From: Burkholderia diffusa
Lineage (GTDB): Bacteria; Pseudomonadota; Gammaproteobacteria; Burkholderiales; Burkholderiaceae
Reading direction: 5' to 3'
Assembly: GCF_001718315.1 (NCBI RefSeq)
Contig: NZ_CP013362.1
Location: 2,728,001 to 2,792,000 of the forward strand
DNA: 64,000 nt
In this document: in pieces, positions 36,521-45,655 of the stretch
How the letters are laid out: every line of letters starts with the position of its first letter
How positions within the stretch are numbered: position 1 is the stretch's first letter
Position numbers and translations under genes: made by a program
The notes under the pieces: generated by a model
Told to the model about the DNA's origin: nothing
The model's database searches: none
Seen by the model: only the letters and a program-made list of their open reading frames with translations

Positions 36521-37118
36521 CATCGTCAGGCAGGCCCTCGCCAAGTGGCCGAACGTGCCGCACTGCACCGGCTGGCTGCTGCTCGACCGGCGCGGCCAGT
36601 GGCGGCTGCGCGACGACGCCGCACAGGCCGCGGGCGAGCTCGGCTCGCCGGTCCGGCATGCGGCATTGAACGCGTTCATCGGTCGCAACTACGACTGCGA
36701 CGCGCACGGCCAGTGGTTCTTCCAGAACGGGCCGCAGCGTGTGTATGTCGAGCTTGCCTATACGCCGTGGGTCGTGCGTCTGGCCGAACGCAACGGACAA
36801 CTTGCGTTGACCGACCAGACCGGCGCACCGTTCGAGCCCGACGCCGCATGGCTCGACGATGCGGGCGGCGTGCTGTTTCGCGCGGCCGGCTCGCCGCCGC
36901 GCATCGCGGCGCTGCACGACCACGACCTCGGCCTGTTCGCCGATCACGCGGACTTCGACACGACACCGCCGGTGCTGCGCTGGCGCGACGGGCGCACGCT
37001 GTCGCTCGGCAATCTCGCCTGCGCCGACGTGCCGGCGACGTTCGGCTTCGTCGCGAGTCCCGCGCAGCGGGCGCGGCGCGACGCATCGGACGGCCACGAT
37101 GGTCTCATCGAAGGCTGA
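36513..37118 (+). CDS. Conserved protein of unknown function (Burkholderia type)
   Basis: The 201-residue soluble protein begins MDDIVRQALAKWPNVPHCTG and continues GWLLLDRRGQWRLRDD; later blocks are FIGRNYDCDAHGQWFFQNGP and VYVELAYTPWVVRL. I recall similar proteins in Burkholderia beside yheT, some annotated as DUF2946, but I cannot confirm a domain. No signal peptide or membrane segment is visible. It overlaps the preceding hydrolase gene by 8 bp, which suggests a linked function. Confidence 0.75.
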   Translation: MDDIVRQALAKWPNVPHCTGWLLLDRRGQWRLRDDAAQAAGELGSPVRHAALNAFIGRNYDCDAHGQWFFQNGPQRVYVELAYTPWVVRLAERNGQLALTDQTGAPFEPDAAWLDDAGGVLFRAAGSPPRIAALHDHDLGLFADHADFDTTPPVLRWRDGRTLSLGNLACADVPATFGFVASPAQRARRDASDGHDGLIEG

Positions 37119-37149
37119 CGCGCAATCCCCCCTGCTCGCCTGACGGTCG

Positions 37150-38844
37150 TTATCCGCGGCCGTTCTTCTCGTCCTCGCGCTCTTCCTTGTAGCGCGCCTC
37201 GAATTCCAGCAGCCGCGCGCCGATGATCGACTGGTCGTAGAACGACACATCCTTCGCGTCGCGCGCCTCCTTCAGCTGGCGAATCGCCGACGGCCACGCG
37301 CCGTCGAGCGCCAGCTTCTCCGCGAGCGCGCGACGCCGCGCGAGCACGTCGCCCCGGCCGTCGCTCGCTTTCGCGAGATAGTCCCACCAGTCCGGCTGCT
37401 CGGGATCCGCTTGCGCCTCCTTGCGCGCGAGCGTCTGTGCTTCGGCGAAGCGGCGCGCGGCGATCAGCGCCTGCAGGTGCGCGACGATCGCCGCGTGCGA
37501 CGCCGGCCAGCGCCGCTGCGCGAGCGCCGCGAGCCGCACCGCATCGTCGGTCCGGCCCGCGCGGCGCGCGATGTCGGCGGCGAGCACGTCGAGGCTCGGC
37601 GAACTCGTTTCGGGATCGTCCGCGCGCCGTTCGCGCGCGTCGAACGCGGCGCGGGCCGATGCGAGCGCCTTGTCGGCCGCGTCGTACTGGCCGAGCAGCG
37701 TGTTCGCGAGTGCGATCCCGTACGCGTTCGCCGCGACGTTCGGCGCCGTGCGATCGTCGAGCTCGAGCTGCATCCGGCGCGCTTCGGCCGCGATGTCGTT
37801 CGGCGCGCGGTTCTGCAGGATGCGCAGCCGTGCGCGCACGAAGCCGTATTCAGCCGACTGGCGCGGCTGCCGGTATGGCGCGCGGCGCGCGCGATCCTCC
37901 ATGTCGGCGATCCGTTCGCCCGTCAGCGGGTGCGTACGCGCATAGGCAGGCACGCCTGCGTCGCCCATCGATGCGCGCTCGAGCCGTTCGAAGAAGCCCG
38001 GCATCCCGTACGGGTCGTAGCCGGCGCCGGCGAGCAGCTGGAACCCGACGCGATCGGCCTCGCGCTCCGCCGAGCGCGAGAAGCGCAGCTGGTTGTCCAC
38101 CGCGTACGCCTGGCCGCCCATCGCGATCGCGCTGCCGAGATCGCCGCTTCGTGCGAGCACGCCCGCCAGCACGCCGAGCAGCATCGTCGCGAGCGCCGTG
38201 TAGCCGGTCTTCTCGTTCGCGCCGATCATCCGCGCGATGTGCCGTTGCAGCACGTGGCCCATCTCGTGGCCGACCACCGATGCGAGTTCGGATTCCGTCT
38301 GCGTCGTGACGACCAGTCCGCTGTTGATCCCGATGAAGCCGCCCGGCATCGAGAACGCGTTGATCTGCGGATCGCGCACCGGGAACAGTTCGAAGTCCGG
38401 CATGTAGCCGCCGATGTAGCGCGCCGCCGCCGCGGCCGCGAGCCGCTTCGCGATCGTGTTCAGATAATCGCGCGCGAGCCAGTCGTCGAGATAGTCCGGG
38501 TCGCGCCGCACCTCGCGCATCACGCGCTCGCCGAGACGGCGCTCGGCCTGCGGCGTGAGCGAACCGCCGGAGCCGTCGCCGAGGTCGGGCAGTTCCAGCG
38601 CGCGCAGCGGTGCGCGCAGGCTCGCGACGGGTGCGGATGCGCCGTCGGCGCCGGAAAACCGGCTCTCCGCACCGCCGTAAGTGCCGAATACGCCGGTCGC
38701 GATGCCGGACGGCACCGTGGAAATCGATGGCGACGCGCCTGCCGCCGGCTCGAGCGGCAGCGCGGACGTGCGCTGTGCATGGCCGCTCGGCGGCAACACG
38801 AGCGCCGCCGACAGCGACACGGCAAGCAACTGTTTGACACGCAT
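37150..38844 (-). CDS. bepA: M48-family periplasmic metalloprotease/chaperone with TPR tail (BepA type)
   Basis: The 564-residue protein has a signal peptide (MRVKQLLAVSLSAALVLPPS, cleaved near GHA), an M48 peptidase domain at about 100-330 with the zinc motif H193-E-M-G-H197 and the third ligand in READRVGFQLLAGAGY, and a TPR-rich C-terminal half (380-550). BepA assists assembly and quality control of outer-membrane proteins such as LptD. The start is placed at 38844, where the signal peptide begins. In-frame codons upstream run into the moaC control region. It is divergent from moaC. Confidence 0.9.
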   Translation of the reverse strand: MRVKQLLAVSLSAALVLPPSGHAQRTSALPLEPAAGASPSISTVPSGIATGVFGTYGGAESRFSGADGASAPVASLRAPLRALELPDLGDGSGGSLTPQAERRLGERVMREVRRDPDYLDDWLARDYLNTIAKRLAAAAAARYIGGYMPDFELFPVRDPQINAFSMPGGFIGINSGLVVTTQTESELASVVGHEMGHVLQRHIARMIGANEKTGYTALATMLLGVLAGVLARSGDLGSAIAMGGQAYAVDNQLRFSRSAEREADRVGFQLLAGAGYDPYGMPGFFERLERASMGDAGVPAYARTHPLTGERIADMEDRARRAPYRQPRQSAEYGFVRARLRILQNRAPNDIAAEARRMQLELDDRTAPNVAANAYGIALANTLLGQYDAADKALASARAAFDARERRADDPETSSPSLDVLAADIARRAGRTDDAVRLAALAQRRWPASHAAIVAHLQALIAARRFAEAQTLARKEAQADPEQPDWWDYLAKASDGRGDVLARRRALAEKLALDGAWPSAIRQLKEARDAKDVSFYDQSIIGARLLEFEARYKEEREDEKNGRG

Positions 38845-38987
38845 GGCAGGATGAAAGCGACGCCGTCCCGCGCGCCGGGCGCGCATCGCGGCGTTTGGTC
38901 TGAATATTCGGGTCATTGTACCGGCGACATCGCGACTGTCCCGCGCGGCATATGCGCCATCTGCGCGCTCGGTGCCGCGAAGGCCAC

Positions 38988-38996
38988 TGCTATGAT
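38988..38996 (+). promoter_or_regulatory. Extended -10 promoter candidate for moaC
   Basis: TGC-TATGAT is an extended -10 element (TGn plus TATAAT-like hexamer), 120 bp upstream of the moaC start. No good -35 is present 17 bp upstream, which is tolerated by extended -10 promoters. Identification is by pattern only. Confidence 0.4.
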
Positions 38997-39115
38997 AGGC
39001 GCCCGTTGAAACGTTGGATCGGATCGGGTGCAGAGACGGGATTCGGTGCCCCGGCCGATCGCGAAGCAGGAGCGAGGGACGCGCTCGCGCGCACTCCGCT
39101 CCACTGGAGCAAGAC

Positions 39116-39604
39116 ATGTCAGGACTCACCCATTTCGACGCCGCGGGCCACGCACACATGGTCGACGTCGGCGGCAAAGAGGAAACGCAACGCATCGCGA
39201 TCGCGCGCGGCACGATCCGGATGCTGCCGGCGACGTTCGAGCTGATCCGCGACGGCAAGGCGAAGAAAGGCGACGTGCTCGGCGTCGCGCGCATCGCCGC
39301 GATCCAGGGTGCGAAGCGCACCGCCGAGCTCATTCCGCTGTGTCACCCGCTCGCGCTGACGCGCGTGGCCGTCGACTTCGAGCTCGACGACGCACTGCCG
39401 GGCGTGCGCTGCATCGCGCAGGTCGAGACGTTCGGGCGTACCGGCGTCGAGATGGAAGCGCTGACTGCCGTGCAGGTCGGGCTGTTGACCGTGTACGACA
39501 TGTGCAAGGCGGTCGATCGGGGGATGGTGATCACCGAGGTGAGCGTCAGGGAGAAGCGCGGAGGGAAGTCGGGGGACTGGAAGGCGGGGGACGCGGCGGA
39601 TTGA
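39116..39604 (+). CDS. moaC: Cyclic pyranopterin monophosphate synthase
   Basis: The 162-residue enzyme catalyses the second step of molybdenum cofactor synthesis, converting the MoaA product to cPMP. The start [20 protein letters not shown] at 39116 follows a TGGAGC site. The motifs [39 protein letters not shown] and [14 protein letters not shown] are diagnostic, the last carrying the catalytic Lys region. No other moa gene is in the window. Confidence 0.96.
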   Translation: MSGLTHFDAAGHAHMVDVGGKEETQRIAIARGTIRMLPATFELIRDGKAKKGDVLGVARIAAIQGAKRTAELIPLCHPLALTRVAVDFELDDALPGVRCIAQVETFGRTGVEMEALTAVQVGLLTVYDMCKAVDRGMVITEVSVREKRGGKSGDWKAGDAAD

Positions 39605-39650
39605 GCGGCGCAGGGCCGGTCGATCCGACTTGCATGACCATGCCCGACCG

Positions 39651-39678
39651 GTCGGCGTGCGTGCCCCGCCACGCCGAC
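39651..39678. terminator. Hairpin between moaC and vgrG
   Basis: GTCGGCGTG / CACGCCGAC form a perfect 9-bp stem with a 10-nt loop, 46 bp after the moaC stop. No T run follows on the plus strand, so it may be a weak or factor-assisted terminator. Past this point the sequence becomes A/T-richer, marking the boundary of the vgrG cassette. Confidence 0.4.
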
Positions 39679-39802
39679 GCTCTGACCATCCTTGAAATAT
39701 CGTTGAAAGGCAAATTCGAGATAACTGTCGTTTTTCTCATACAATTACCGGATTCCGCACGGGAGAGCGTGCGACCCAGCACAAAAAAATCGAGCACGGG
39801 TG

Positions 39803-42490
39803 ATGAATTCGCAAGCATTGAGAAACGCACTGCAGGCAGGGCCAATCCAGGACGAACGACTCGTCAAGCTGGAGACGCCGCTCGGCCCTGACGTCCTGCT
39901 GCCCCATCGCGTCAAGGGACGATCGCGGCTCGGGCGTCATTTCGAGTTCACCGTCGATGCCGTGTCGGTATCCGACGACATCGCGCTCAAGAAACTGATC
40001 GCCCAACCCGTCACGCTGCGGATCCAGCAGACCGACCGGTCGTACGCACCGCACCACGGATATGTGCACGCGGCACGCCGGCTCGGGTCGGACAGCGGCC
40101 TCACGCACTACCAGATCGTCTTCGCGTCATTCCTGCATTTCCTGAAGTTCCGCCGCGACCAGCGTATCTGGCAGGACAAGCCGGCCGACGAGATCATCGC
40201 CGACGTGCTGAACCAGCATCCGCAAGCCAGGGGCTGCTTCGAGTTCAGGCTCTACCGGCCGCTGCCGTCCCGATCGTTCTGCATGCAATACGAGGACGAC
40301 TGGAACTTCGTGCATCGCCTGCTGGAATCGGAAGGCCTGTACGGCTTCTGGGAGCAGGCGCAAGACGGCAAGTCGCACAAGCTCGTCGTCGTCGACACGA
40401 TCGACGCGCTGCCCGCGCTGTCGCCGCAGAGCGTGCGCTTTCATCACGCCGGCGCGCGCGACGAGGCCGACACGCTCGTCCAGTTCTCCGGCACGCGCAC
40501 GCTGCGCAGTGTCGAGCGCACGACGCGCACGTTCGACTACAAGCAGCCGCCCACTGCGTCGAATCCGAAGGCAACCCACACGCCGACGATCGCGAACCAG
40601 GGCGACCTGCCGCAGCAGCTCGAAGTCTACGAATACACCGGCGCCTACACATACGCCGAACAGTCTCGCGGCGATCATCTGTCGAAGATCTGGATGGAGC
40701 AACAAGAGTCGCTTGCGAAGCGTTTTCACGGCGTGGGCGGCGTCCGGCGCATGGACGCGGGTCGCACGTTCGAACTCGCCAATCACCCGGAACACGACAA
40801 GGACGATGTCGGCCAGCGCCGCTTCGCCGTGATCAAGACGGTCTGGCGCATTGTCAACAACCTGCCCGTCGCCGATCGCCAGGCCAGGTTCCCGCACAGC
40901 CTGGAGGCCGAAATCGACGAACTGGTGCGGGCTGGCGGCACGGACCTGCCGCACGTCCGGCATCCGGACGGCAGCGAAGGCATTTTCCAGGTCAGCATCG
41001 AAGCGCAGCGCACGACCGTGCCCTTCCGCAGCCCGTTCGAGCATCCGAAGCCGCCGATGCATCTGCAATCGGCGATCGTCGTCGCGCCGCAAGGCGAGGA
41101 AGTCCACACCGACGAACTCAACCGCATCAAGGTCCGATTCCACTGGGATCGTCTCAATGACGGCGACGAGAAGGCTTCGTGCTGGCTGCGCGCCGCCGCG
41201 TCGGATTCAGGCAATGGCTACGGCGCCGTTCATCCGCATCGCAGCGGCGAGGAAGTGCTGGTCGATTTCCTCGGTGGCGACTGCGATCGTCCGATCGTCG
41301 TCGGAAAGGTGTACAACGGCGCGACCCGTCCGCAATGGCACAGTAACGGGATCCTGTCCGGATACCGATCCAGGGAATATTCGGGCGCGGGCTACAACCA
41401 GCTGGTGCTCGACGATGCAACATCGCAGAACCGCGTGCATCTGTACAGCAGCCAGGCCAACACGCACCTGCACCTCGGCTACCTGATCGACCATACCGGC
41501 AACGACCGCGGCGGCTATCTCGGCAGCGGCTTCGACCTGCGCTCCAATGCATTCGGCGCGGTCCGCGCGAACCGCGGCCTGTACGTCACGACGCATCCGA
41601 AACAACCGGCGAGCCAGCCGCTCGATGTGAAGGAAACGCAACAGCAGCTCGTCAGGGCGGAGGGCCTGATGGAAGCGATGTCGGAACTCAGCACGCAGCA
41701 TCAGGGCGAGTCGCTTGACGCCGGTCATTCGGCGCTGAAGCAGTTCAGCGACGCGACGCAGAACAGCGTGAGCGGCAGCGCGTCGGGCGGGCGAACCGGC
41801 GGCGGCGGAACCGGAAGCGCCAATGCATTCAAGGAGCCGGTGATGCTGTTCGGCAGCCCGGCCGGCATCGCGCTCGCGACGCAACAATCCGTGCAGTTCG
41901 CCGCGGACAAGCACGTCAACCTCGTCAGCGGACAAAGCCTGCACGTCGCTGCCGGGAAGTCGCTCATCGCGAGCGTCCTCGACCGGATCAGCCTGTTCGC
42001 GCAGAACGCGGGCATGAAGCTGTTCGCCGGCAAGGGCAAGGTGGAAATCCAGGCGCACGCGGACAACATCGAACTGACTGCGCAGAAGTCGCTGAAACTG
42101 CTGGCGGCTACGCAGTCGATCGAAGGCGCGGCAGCGAAGGAGATCCTGCTGACGTCCGGCGGCGCCTACATCCGCATCGCGGACGGCAACATCGAAGTGC
42201 ACGCGCCCGGCAAGATCGACATCAAGGGAGCGCAGCACGTGTTCGACGGCCCCACGCACCTGTCGCAAACCCTGCCGACGCTGCCGAACTCGAACGGCAA
42301 CTACGACCAGGCGTTCATCGCGCACTGGGCCGGCACCGACATTCCGGTCGCGAATACGCGATACCAGATGTTCTCGAACGGCACGCTGATCTCGGAAGGC
42401 GTCACCAACGCGGGAGGCGAGACGGGACTCACGCAGAGCCACGTGCCGCATGACGTCGTCGTCAAGTTTTTAGGGAAATCGAATGGCTGA
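39803..42490 (+). CDS. vgrG: Type VI secretion spike protein VgrG with DUF2345 and transthyretin-like tail
   Basis: The 895-residue protein forms the trimeric tip of the type VI secretion needle. Residues about 20-420 are the gp27-like base (LVKLETPLGPDVLLPHRVKG; YAPHHGYVHAARRLG; ESEGLYGFWEQ), about 430-520 the gp5 OB-fold region (EVHTDELNRIKVRFHWDRLN; SGEEVLVDFLGGDCDRPIVV). A Gly/Ser-rich linker near 650 leads to DUF2345 (FGSPAGIALATQQSVQFAAD; LFAGKGKVEIQAHADNIELT). The last roughly 60 residues (YDQAFIAHWAGTDIPVANTR...) look transthyretin-like, a domain known to hold effectors. Start is ATG 39803 (GTG 39800 possible). No tss genes are nearby, so it is an orphan vgrG. It overlaps the next gene by 8 bp. 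Confidence 0.95.
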   Translation: MNSQALRNALQAGPIQDERLVKLETPLGPDVLLPHRVKGRSRLGRHFEFTVDAVSVSDDIALKKLIAQPVTLRIQQTDRSYAPHHGYVHAARRLGSDSGLTHYQIVFASFLHFLKFRRDQRIWQDKPADEIIADVLNQHPQARGCFEFRLYRPLPSRSFCMQYEDDWNFVHRLLESEGLYGFWEQAQDGKSHKLVVVDTIDALPALSPQSVRFHHAGARDEADTLVQFSGTRTLRSVERTTRTFDYKQPPTASNPKATHTPTIANQGDLPQQLEVYEYTGAYTYAEQSRGDHLSKIWMEQQESLAKRFHGVGGVRRMDAGRTFELANHPEHDKDDVGQRRFAVIKTVWRIVNNLPVADRQARFPHSLEAEIDELVRAGGTDLPHVRHPDGSEGIFQVSIEAQRTTVPFRSPFEHPKPPMHLQSAIVVAPQGEEVHTDELNRIKVRFHWDRLNDGDEKASCWLRAAASDSGNGYGAVHPHRSGEEVLVDFLGGDCDRPIVVGKVYNGATRPQWHSNGILSGYRSREYSGAGYNQLVLDDATSQNRVHLYSSQANTHLHLGYLIDHTGNDRGGYLGSGFDLRSNAFGAVRANRGLYVTTHPKQPASQPLDVKETQQQLVRAEGLMEAMSELSTQHQGESLDAGHSALKQFSDATQNSVSGSASGGRTGGGGTGSANAFKEPVMLFGSPAGIALATQQSVQFAADKHVNLVSGQSLHVAAGKSLIASVLDRISLFAQNAGMKLFAGKGKVEIQAHADNIELTAQKSLKLLAATQSIEGAAAKEILLTSGGAYIRIADGNIEVHAPGKIDIKGAQHVFDGPTHLSQTLPTLPNSNGNYDQAFIAHWAGTDIPVANTRYQMFSNGTLISEGVTNAGGETGLTQSHVPHDVVVKFLGKSNG

Positions 42491-43352
42491 CGTGCAACAG
42501 AAGGACAACGTGCTGGGTACCGGCGCCGGGATGCTGACGCCGACGGGGTACAAGGATCGGCCGAAAGTGGCGATCCAGATCTGTGACAAGCATGTCACGC
42601 CGGCACCCAAATGGATCGTCGGCACCTGTCCGTTCTACTATCGGCCGCTTCATGGCGCGTATCTGGAGACGGTCGAAAAGGTAAGCATGTCGAGCATTTG
42701 GTCGACCATCAAGGCCTTCGCGCTATCGTGGGATCCGTGGACCGACTCCGATGTGGCGCACAAGCTCCTGCATCGGCGCGAGCGATTGATAGAGCCGGAG
42801 AGTTCGGACTCCGACTGGTCGCGGCATGGAAACTTCATGATGCGCCATATCGGGTGCGGGCATAAGCCGCCCGATTACTACATCAGCTACGGCTACTACT
42901 ACTGCTCCGACTATGGAGCGAATCTCTACCCTCGACTCAGCCCGCAGGGAAAGGCATGGTTGAATAAGGCGCGGAAGCTGCTTCAGGTCAACATGGAAGA
43001 CGGGCTCAATCAAAACATGATGGGCGATACGATCCAGATGGCCAGCACGACGCCGGGAAACGGTGGCGTCGATATGAAGTGGCCACAGTTCGAGCTGGAA
43101 ATGAACACCGAGAAATTCAAGGAATTCGCGTTCAAGACGCACCCGATGGCTTATCTCGACGGGGGGCTGGCGGATCTGCCGATCATGGACCTCGTCAGGA
43201 TCGGTACACGCCCGAACATTCAGGAGTGGGGCGACGGTAGAACGTGGGGACAGGCGGTCGATTCGGCCATTCCCGTTCTGAGGAACAAGGCCGAAGCGTG
43301 GGACGTCGACGATCCGGTCGGCAAGGCGCTCGGAAGGCTGTTGGTGAAATGA
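42483..43352 (+). CDS. Putative type VI secretion effector, family not recognised
   Basis: This 289-residue protein overlaps vgrG by 8 bp and is followed after 1 bp by a probable immunity gene, the layout of a VgrG-loaded effector. I recognise no named toxin domain. Notable blocks are IQICDKHVTPAPKWIVGTCP, MMRHIGCGHKPPDYYISYGY, YYCSDYGANLYPRLSPQGKA, WLNKARKLLQVNMEDGL and AFKTHPMAYLDGGLADLPIM. Similar proteins with the Y..YG..YC / PRLS..G..WL / THP.AYL pattern seem to follow vgrG genes in other beta-proteobacteria, from memory only. No signal peptide or clear membrane helix is seen. Its G+C content looks lower than that of flanking genes, hinting at transfer. The activity is unknown; an envelope target is suggested by the neighbour. 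Confidence 0.65.
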   Translation: MADVQQKDNVLGTGAGMLTPTGYKDRPKVAIQICDKHVTPAPKWIVGTCPFYYRPLHGAYLETVEKVSMSSIWSTIKAFALSWDPWTDSDVAHKLLHRRERLIEPESSDSDWSRHGNFMMRHIGCGHKPPDYYISYGYYYCSDYGANLYPRLSPQGKAWLNKARKLLQVNMEDGLNQNMMGDTIQMASTTPGNGGVDMKWPQFELEMNTEKFKEFAFKTHPMAYLDGGLADLPIMDLVRIGTRPNIQEWGDGRTWGQAVDSAIPVLRNKAEAWDVDDPVGKALGRLLVK

Positions 43353-43353
43353 C

Positions 43354-44583
43354 ATGCGACTGGGAAAACGATGGCTTTGGGTCGCGGGATGCGTTCTTGT
43401 TCTGCCGATCGCTATTTACGGATACACGGAAATGACTTCAGGGTGGGAAACGGTATCGACCGAATTCATGCGCAACGACAAGCCATACGGCGCCGGCGCA
43501 TTTCGCGTGCAACGCAACGACTTCATGTCGCTGAAGGTTGCGAGACCGGAACTCAGATTCAAGCCGGAAAGCGAGCAGAAGAATCCCGACGTCGCGGAAT
43601 TCGCCGAACCCTGGATGGATGATTCGAACCAGCGGCTGAATCGTTCGACCGTCAGTTTCCTGCGCGGCACGCTGGGAGGCAGCGTCGCGCGCCACTTCCA
43701 GCAACCGGGACAGACCGCTTCATGGTGGTACACGCCCGACTGGCGGGTCCTGTACGTCAGCACGGGCTGGATGGACTATGCGGCACCGCGTCCCGCCGAC
43801 GGGGCCTCCCCGCAGACAACCAGACTCTGGAAGTCGAGCGATGGCGGGCTGCATTGGTCCCAGCTGGAATGGCCGGCGGAGCGCAACATCAATCGCTTGC
43901 TGTTCATTGATGCGCAACGGGGCTATGCGATCGGCTGGGGGCCACGCGTATGGCGAACGGCCGACGGCGGGCAATCGTGGCAGGAAATCAAGCAGCCGCC
44001 CGGTTCCATCATCCAAGGCAAGCCGCGCCGGACTTTCGACGGTACCAACCTCGGTCCCGACGGTGTACTGCGTGTTGCATGTCAGGTTGAGGACGCCGAG
44101 CATCCGCAACCGGTAACAGTCGTATGGCGGCTCGCGTGGAATCAGCAGGACTTCGCCCGGGAAACCGTGCTTCCCGGACAAGTTATCGTCAGCCTCGAAT
44201 CGCCGCCGGCACCGGCCCGGGATTACGCACTGTATGCGTTGTCGCGTACAAGCAGCGAATCCGGCCAAGGTCGTGGTACGGGCGTCATTTCGACCTGGAC
44301 CAGCGAGCACCCCGAGCACGTCGAGGAGTTGCATGCGTTCGACAGCCCGCTGACACTCAACGGACTGAGCGCGGGTCGTAACGGCGTCCTGCTCGTCCAC
44401 GCAACCGATCCGAACACCGCGAACGGCGGTGGTGCCCCGATCGACCTGACGATCAGCAGCACCGACGGTGGAAAGACGTGGCGGCAAACCACCGACAAGG
44501 CCTCGCAGGGCGGCTACTTCGATCCACAAACGAATACGCTCTATTCGGTGTTCGCCTACACGCTGCGCAAACGGCAATTCTGA
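43354..44583 (+). CDS. Membrane-anchored Asp-box (BNR) protein, probable effector immunity protein
   Basis: The 409-residue protein has one N-terminal hydrophobic segment (LWVAGCVLVLPIAIYGY), read as a signal anchor; VAGC could alternatively be a lipobox. The rest is predicted periplasmic and contains three Asp-box repeats of the S-x-D-x-G-x-x-W type: KSSDGGLHWSQLEW, RTADGGQSWQEI and SSTDGGKTWRQTT, as in sialidase-like beta-propellers. The order vgrG, effector, this gene, with 1 bp between the last two, suggests it neutralises the preceding toxin in the periplasm. Asp-box periplasmic immunity proteins are known beside some type VI effectors. The exact partner is inferred. Confidence 0.65.
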   Translation: MRLGKRWLWVAGCVLVLPIAIYGYTEMTSGWETVSTEFMRNDKPYGAGAFRVQRNDFMSLKVARPELRFKPESEQKNPDVAEFAEPWMDDSNQRLNRSTVSFLRGTLGGSVARHFQQPGQTASWWYTPDWRVLYVSTGWMDYAAPRPADGASPQTTRLWKSSDGGLHWSQLEWPAERNINRLLFIDAQRGYAIGWGPRVWRTADGGQSWQEIKQPPGSIIQGKPRRTFDGTNLGPDGVLRVACQVEDAEHPQPVTVVWRLAWNQQDFARETVLPGQVIVSLESPPAPARDYALYALSRTSSESGQGRGTGVISTWTSEHPEHVEELHAFDSPLTLNGLSAGRNGVLLVHATDPNTANGGGAPIDLTISSTDGGKTWRQTTDKASQGGYFDPQTNTLYSVFAYTLRKRQF

Positions 44584-44884
44584 TCGCTGACTGATGCGTT
44601 TGCCGGGGGCGACGTCCGCGGACACCGGGCAATGTGAATCTTGCGCTACCGCGTCGACGGTGACACCGTGTAGCGCGTGCAGCCCGTCGGGGTCAACGGC
44701 CGCGATTTCGTCGACGAATGGCTGAACGTGGATGATGCGCTTGCGCGCGAATGGAGTGACCCTGCGGCCGCCACGACAACGCCGAAAGCGCGGCAAGCGC
44801 TCAACGCGGAATGCAAGGCACCCGAGACCGGGTCGCCGGACAGAAATCAACATCGAGCGGCTGGTGCAACGCGCCGGCCGCGCA
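44584..44884 (+). other. Gene-poor stretch with possible coding debris after the effector cassette
   Basis: In the same frame as the upstream immunity gene the sequence reads LRYRVDGDTV, a stop at 44671-44673, then VQPVGVNGRDFVDEWLNVDD and ALAREWSDPAAATT. These segments look like real protein (balanced composition, acidic helix), but they have no start with a ribosome binding site. It may be the tail of a decayed gene, for example a lost copy of an immunity or lipoprotein gene. I cannot name a family. Confidence 0.3.
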
Positions 44885-45235
44885 TCATTCGCCCCGTCGC
44901 GGCTCGAACACGAACGGTTGCGTGAGCAGAAACGGATTCGCGGTGGCGCCCGTCTGCGCGCAGGTCGCGTGCGTCATCGCGTCGACGGCCGCGCGGTCCG
45001 CCGCAGCATTGCGGCTGCTCGTCGTCACGGTCACGTTCTGCGCTTCGCCCGACGTCGTCATCAGCGCGCGCACGAGCACGGTGACGGAGCGCGTGAGCGG
45101 CTTCGCGGTTTCGGGATAGACCGCGCGTGGAATGTGGCAGGTCAGCTTGCTTTCCTGCGACGACGACAGCATCGCGCAGCCGGACGACAGCACGGCGACG
45201 GCGGGCAGGATCAGGATGGTCGAGCGAAGGGTCAT
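44885..45235 (-). CDS. Small lipoprotein with a TonB C-terminal-like domain
   Basis: The 116-residue protein starts MTLRSTILILPAVAVLSSGC, where LSSGC is the lipobox. The rest (HIPRAVYPETAKPLTRSVTV; LVRALMTTSGEAQNVTVTTS; DRAAVDAMTHATCAQTG) follows the TonB/energy-transducing C-terminal pattern of Y/P-x-x-A then a V-x-V strand and R-x-D-x-A-A-V-x-A. There is no energy-transducing N-terminal helix, so it is not a classical TonB. The start at 45235 lacks a strong ribosome binding site, but codons upstream to 45505 lack coding character. Confidence 0.75.
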   Translation of the reverse strand: MTLRSTILILPAVAVLSSGCAMLSSSQESKLTCHIPRAVYPETAKPLTRSVTVLVRALMTTSGEAQNVTVTTSSRNAAADRAAVDAMTHATCAQTGATANPFLLTQPFVFEPRRGE

Positions 45236-45655
45236 GGTCGAATATCGTTCTTCAGTACTGTTCCGTTCCGGACAAGCGCCGCGCCGGTGGACATCGTCCG
45301 CCAGCATCGCATGCGTTGCCTCACGACGCGGCCGGCGAACCGGCGCCCCGTTACGGCCGCGCGACGATGGCTGCCCGGTCGCGATCCTGCTTGGCGGGTT
45401 CCCCGGAGATCCGAGGGCTGCATTCGCGCCGGCGGCCCGCACCGGGCGACCTTGACGCGAACGCTTTCGCGCATTGTGCACGCGCCGCCTCGCGCTTGGC
45501 GTCAATTTAACAATGGTTGACGCGAATCACGCTAGGTTCGGCGGGCATCCATTCTCCATGGGAAGCAATCGCGCCACCGTCCCGGGCCGCCGCCGCTCGC
45601 GTGCCTCGCCATGTTCCGACCAGCACCGGGATTCCCCGCCCGGCGCCGCTCCGCG
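45236..45655. other. 420-bp region between the TonB-like gene and pglL
   Basis: It contains an inverted repeat GCGTCAA (45499-45505) and TTGACGC (45517-45523) around an A/T-rich centre, a possible operator or promoter for the minus-strand lipoprotein. The remainder is GC-rich with no convincing reading frame. The 3' end of pglL abuts its right side, and no T-rich terminator is apparent. Confidence 0.4.

Noticed and set aside
39800..44884. A complete type VI secretion gene cluster or a prophage tail region.
   Set aside because: Only vgrG and the effector/immunity-like genes are present; no tssB, tssC, hcp, clpV, capsid or integrase genes are seen.
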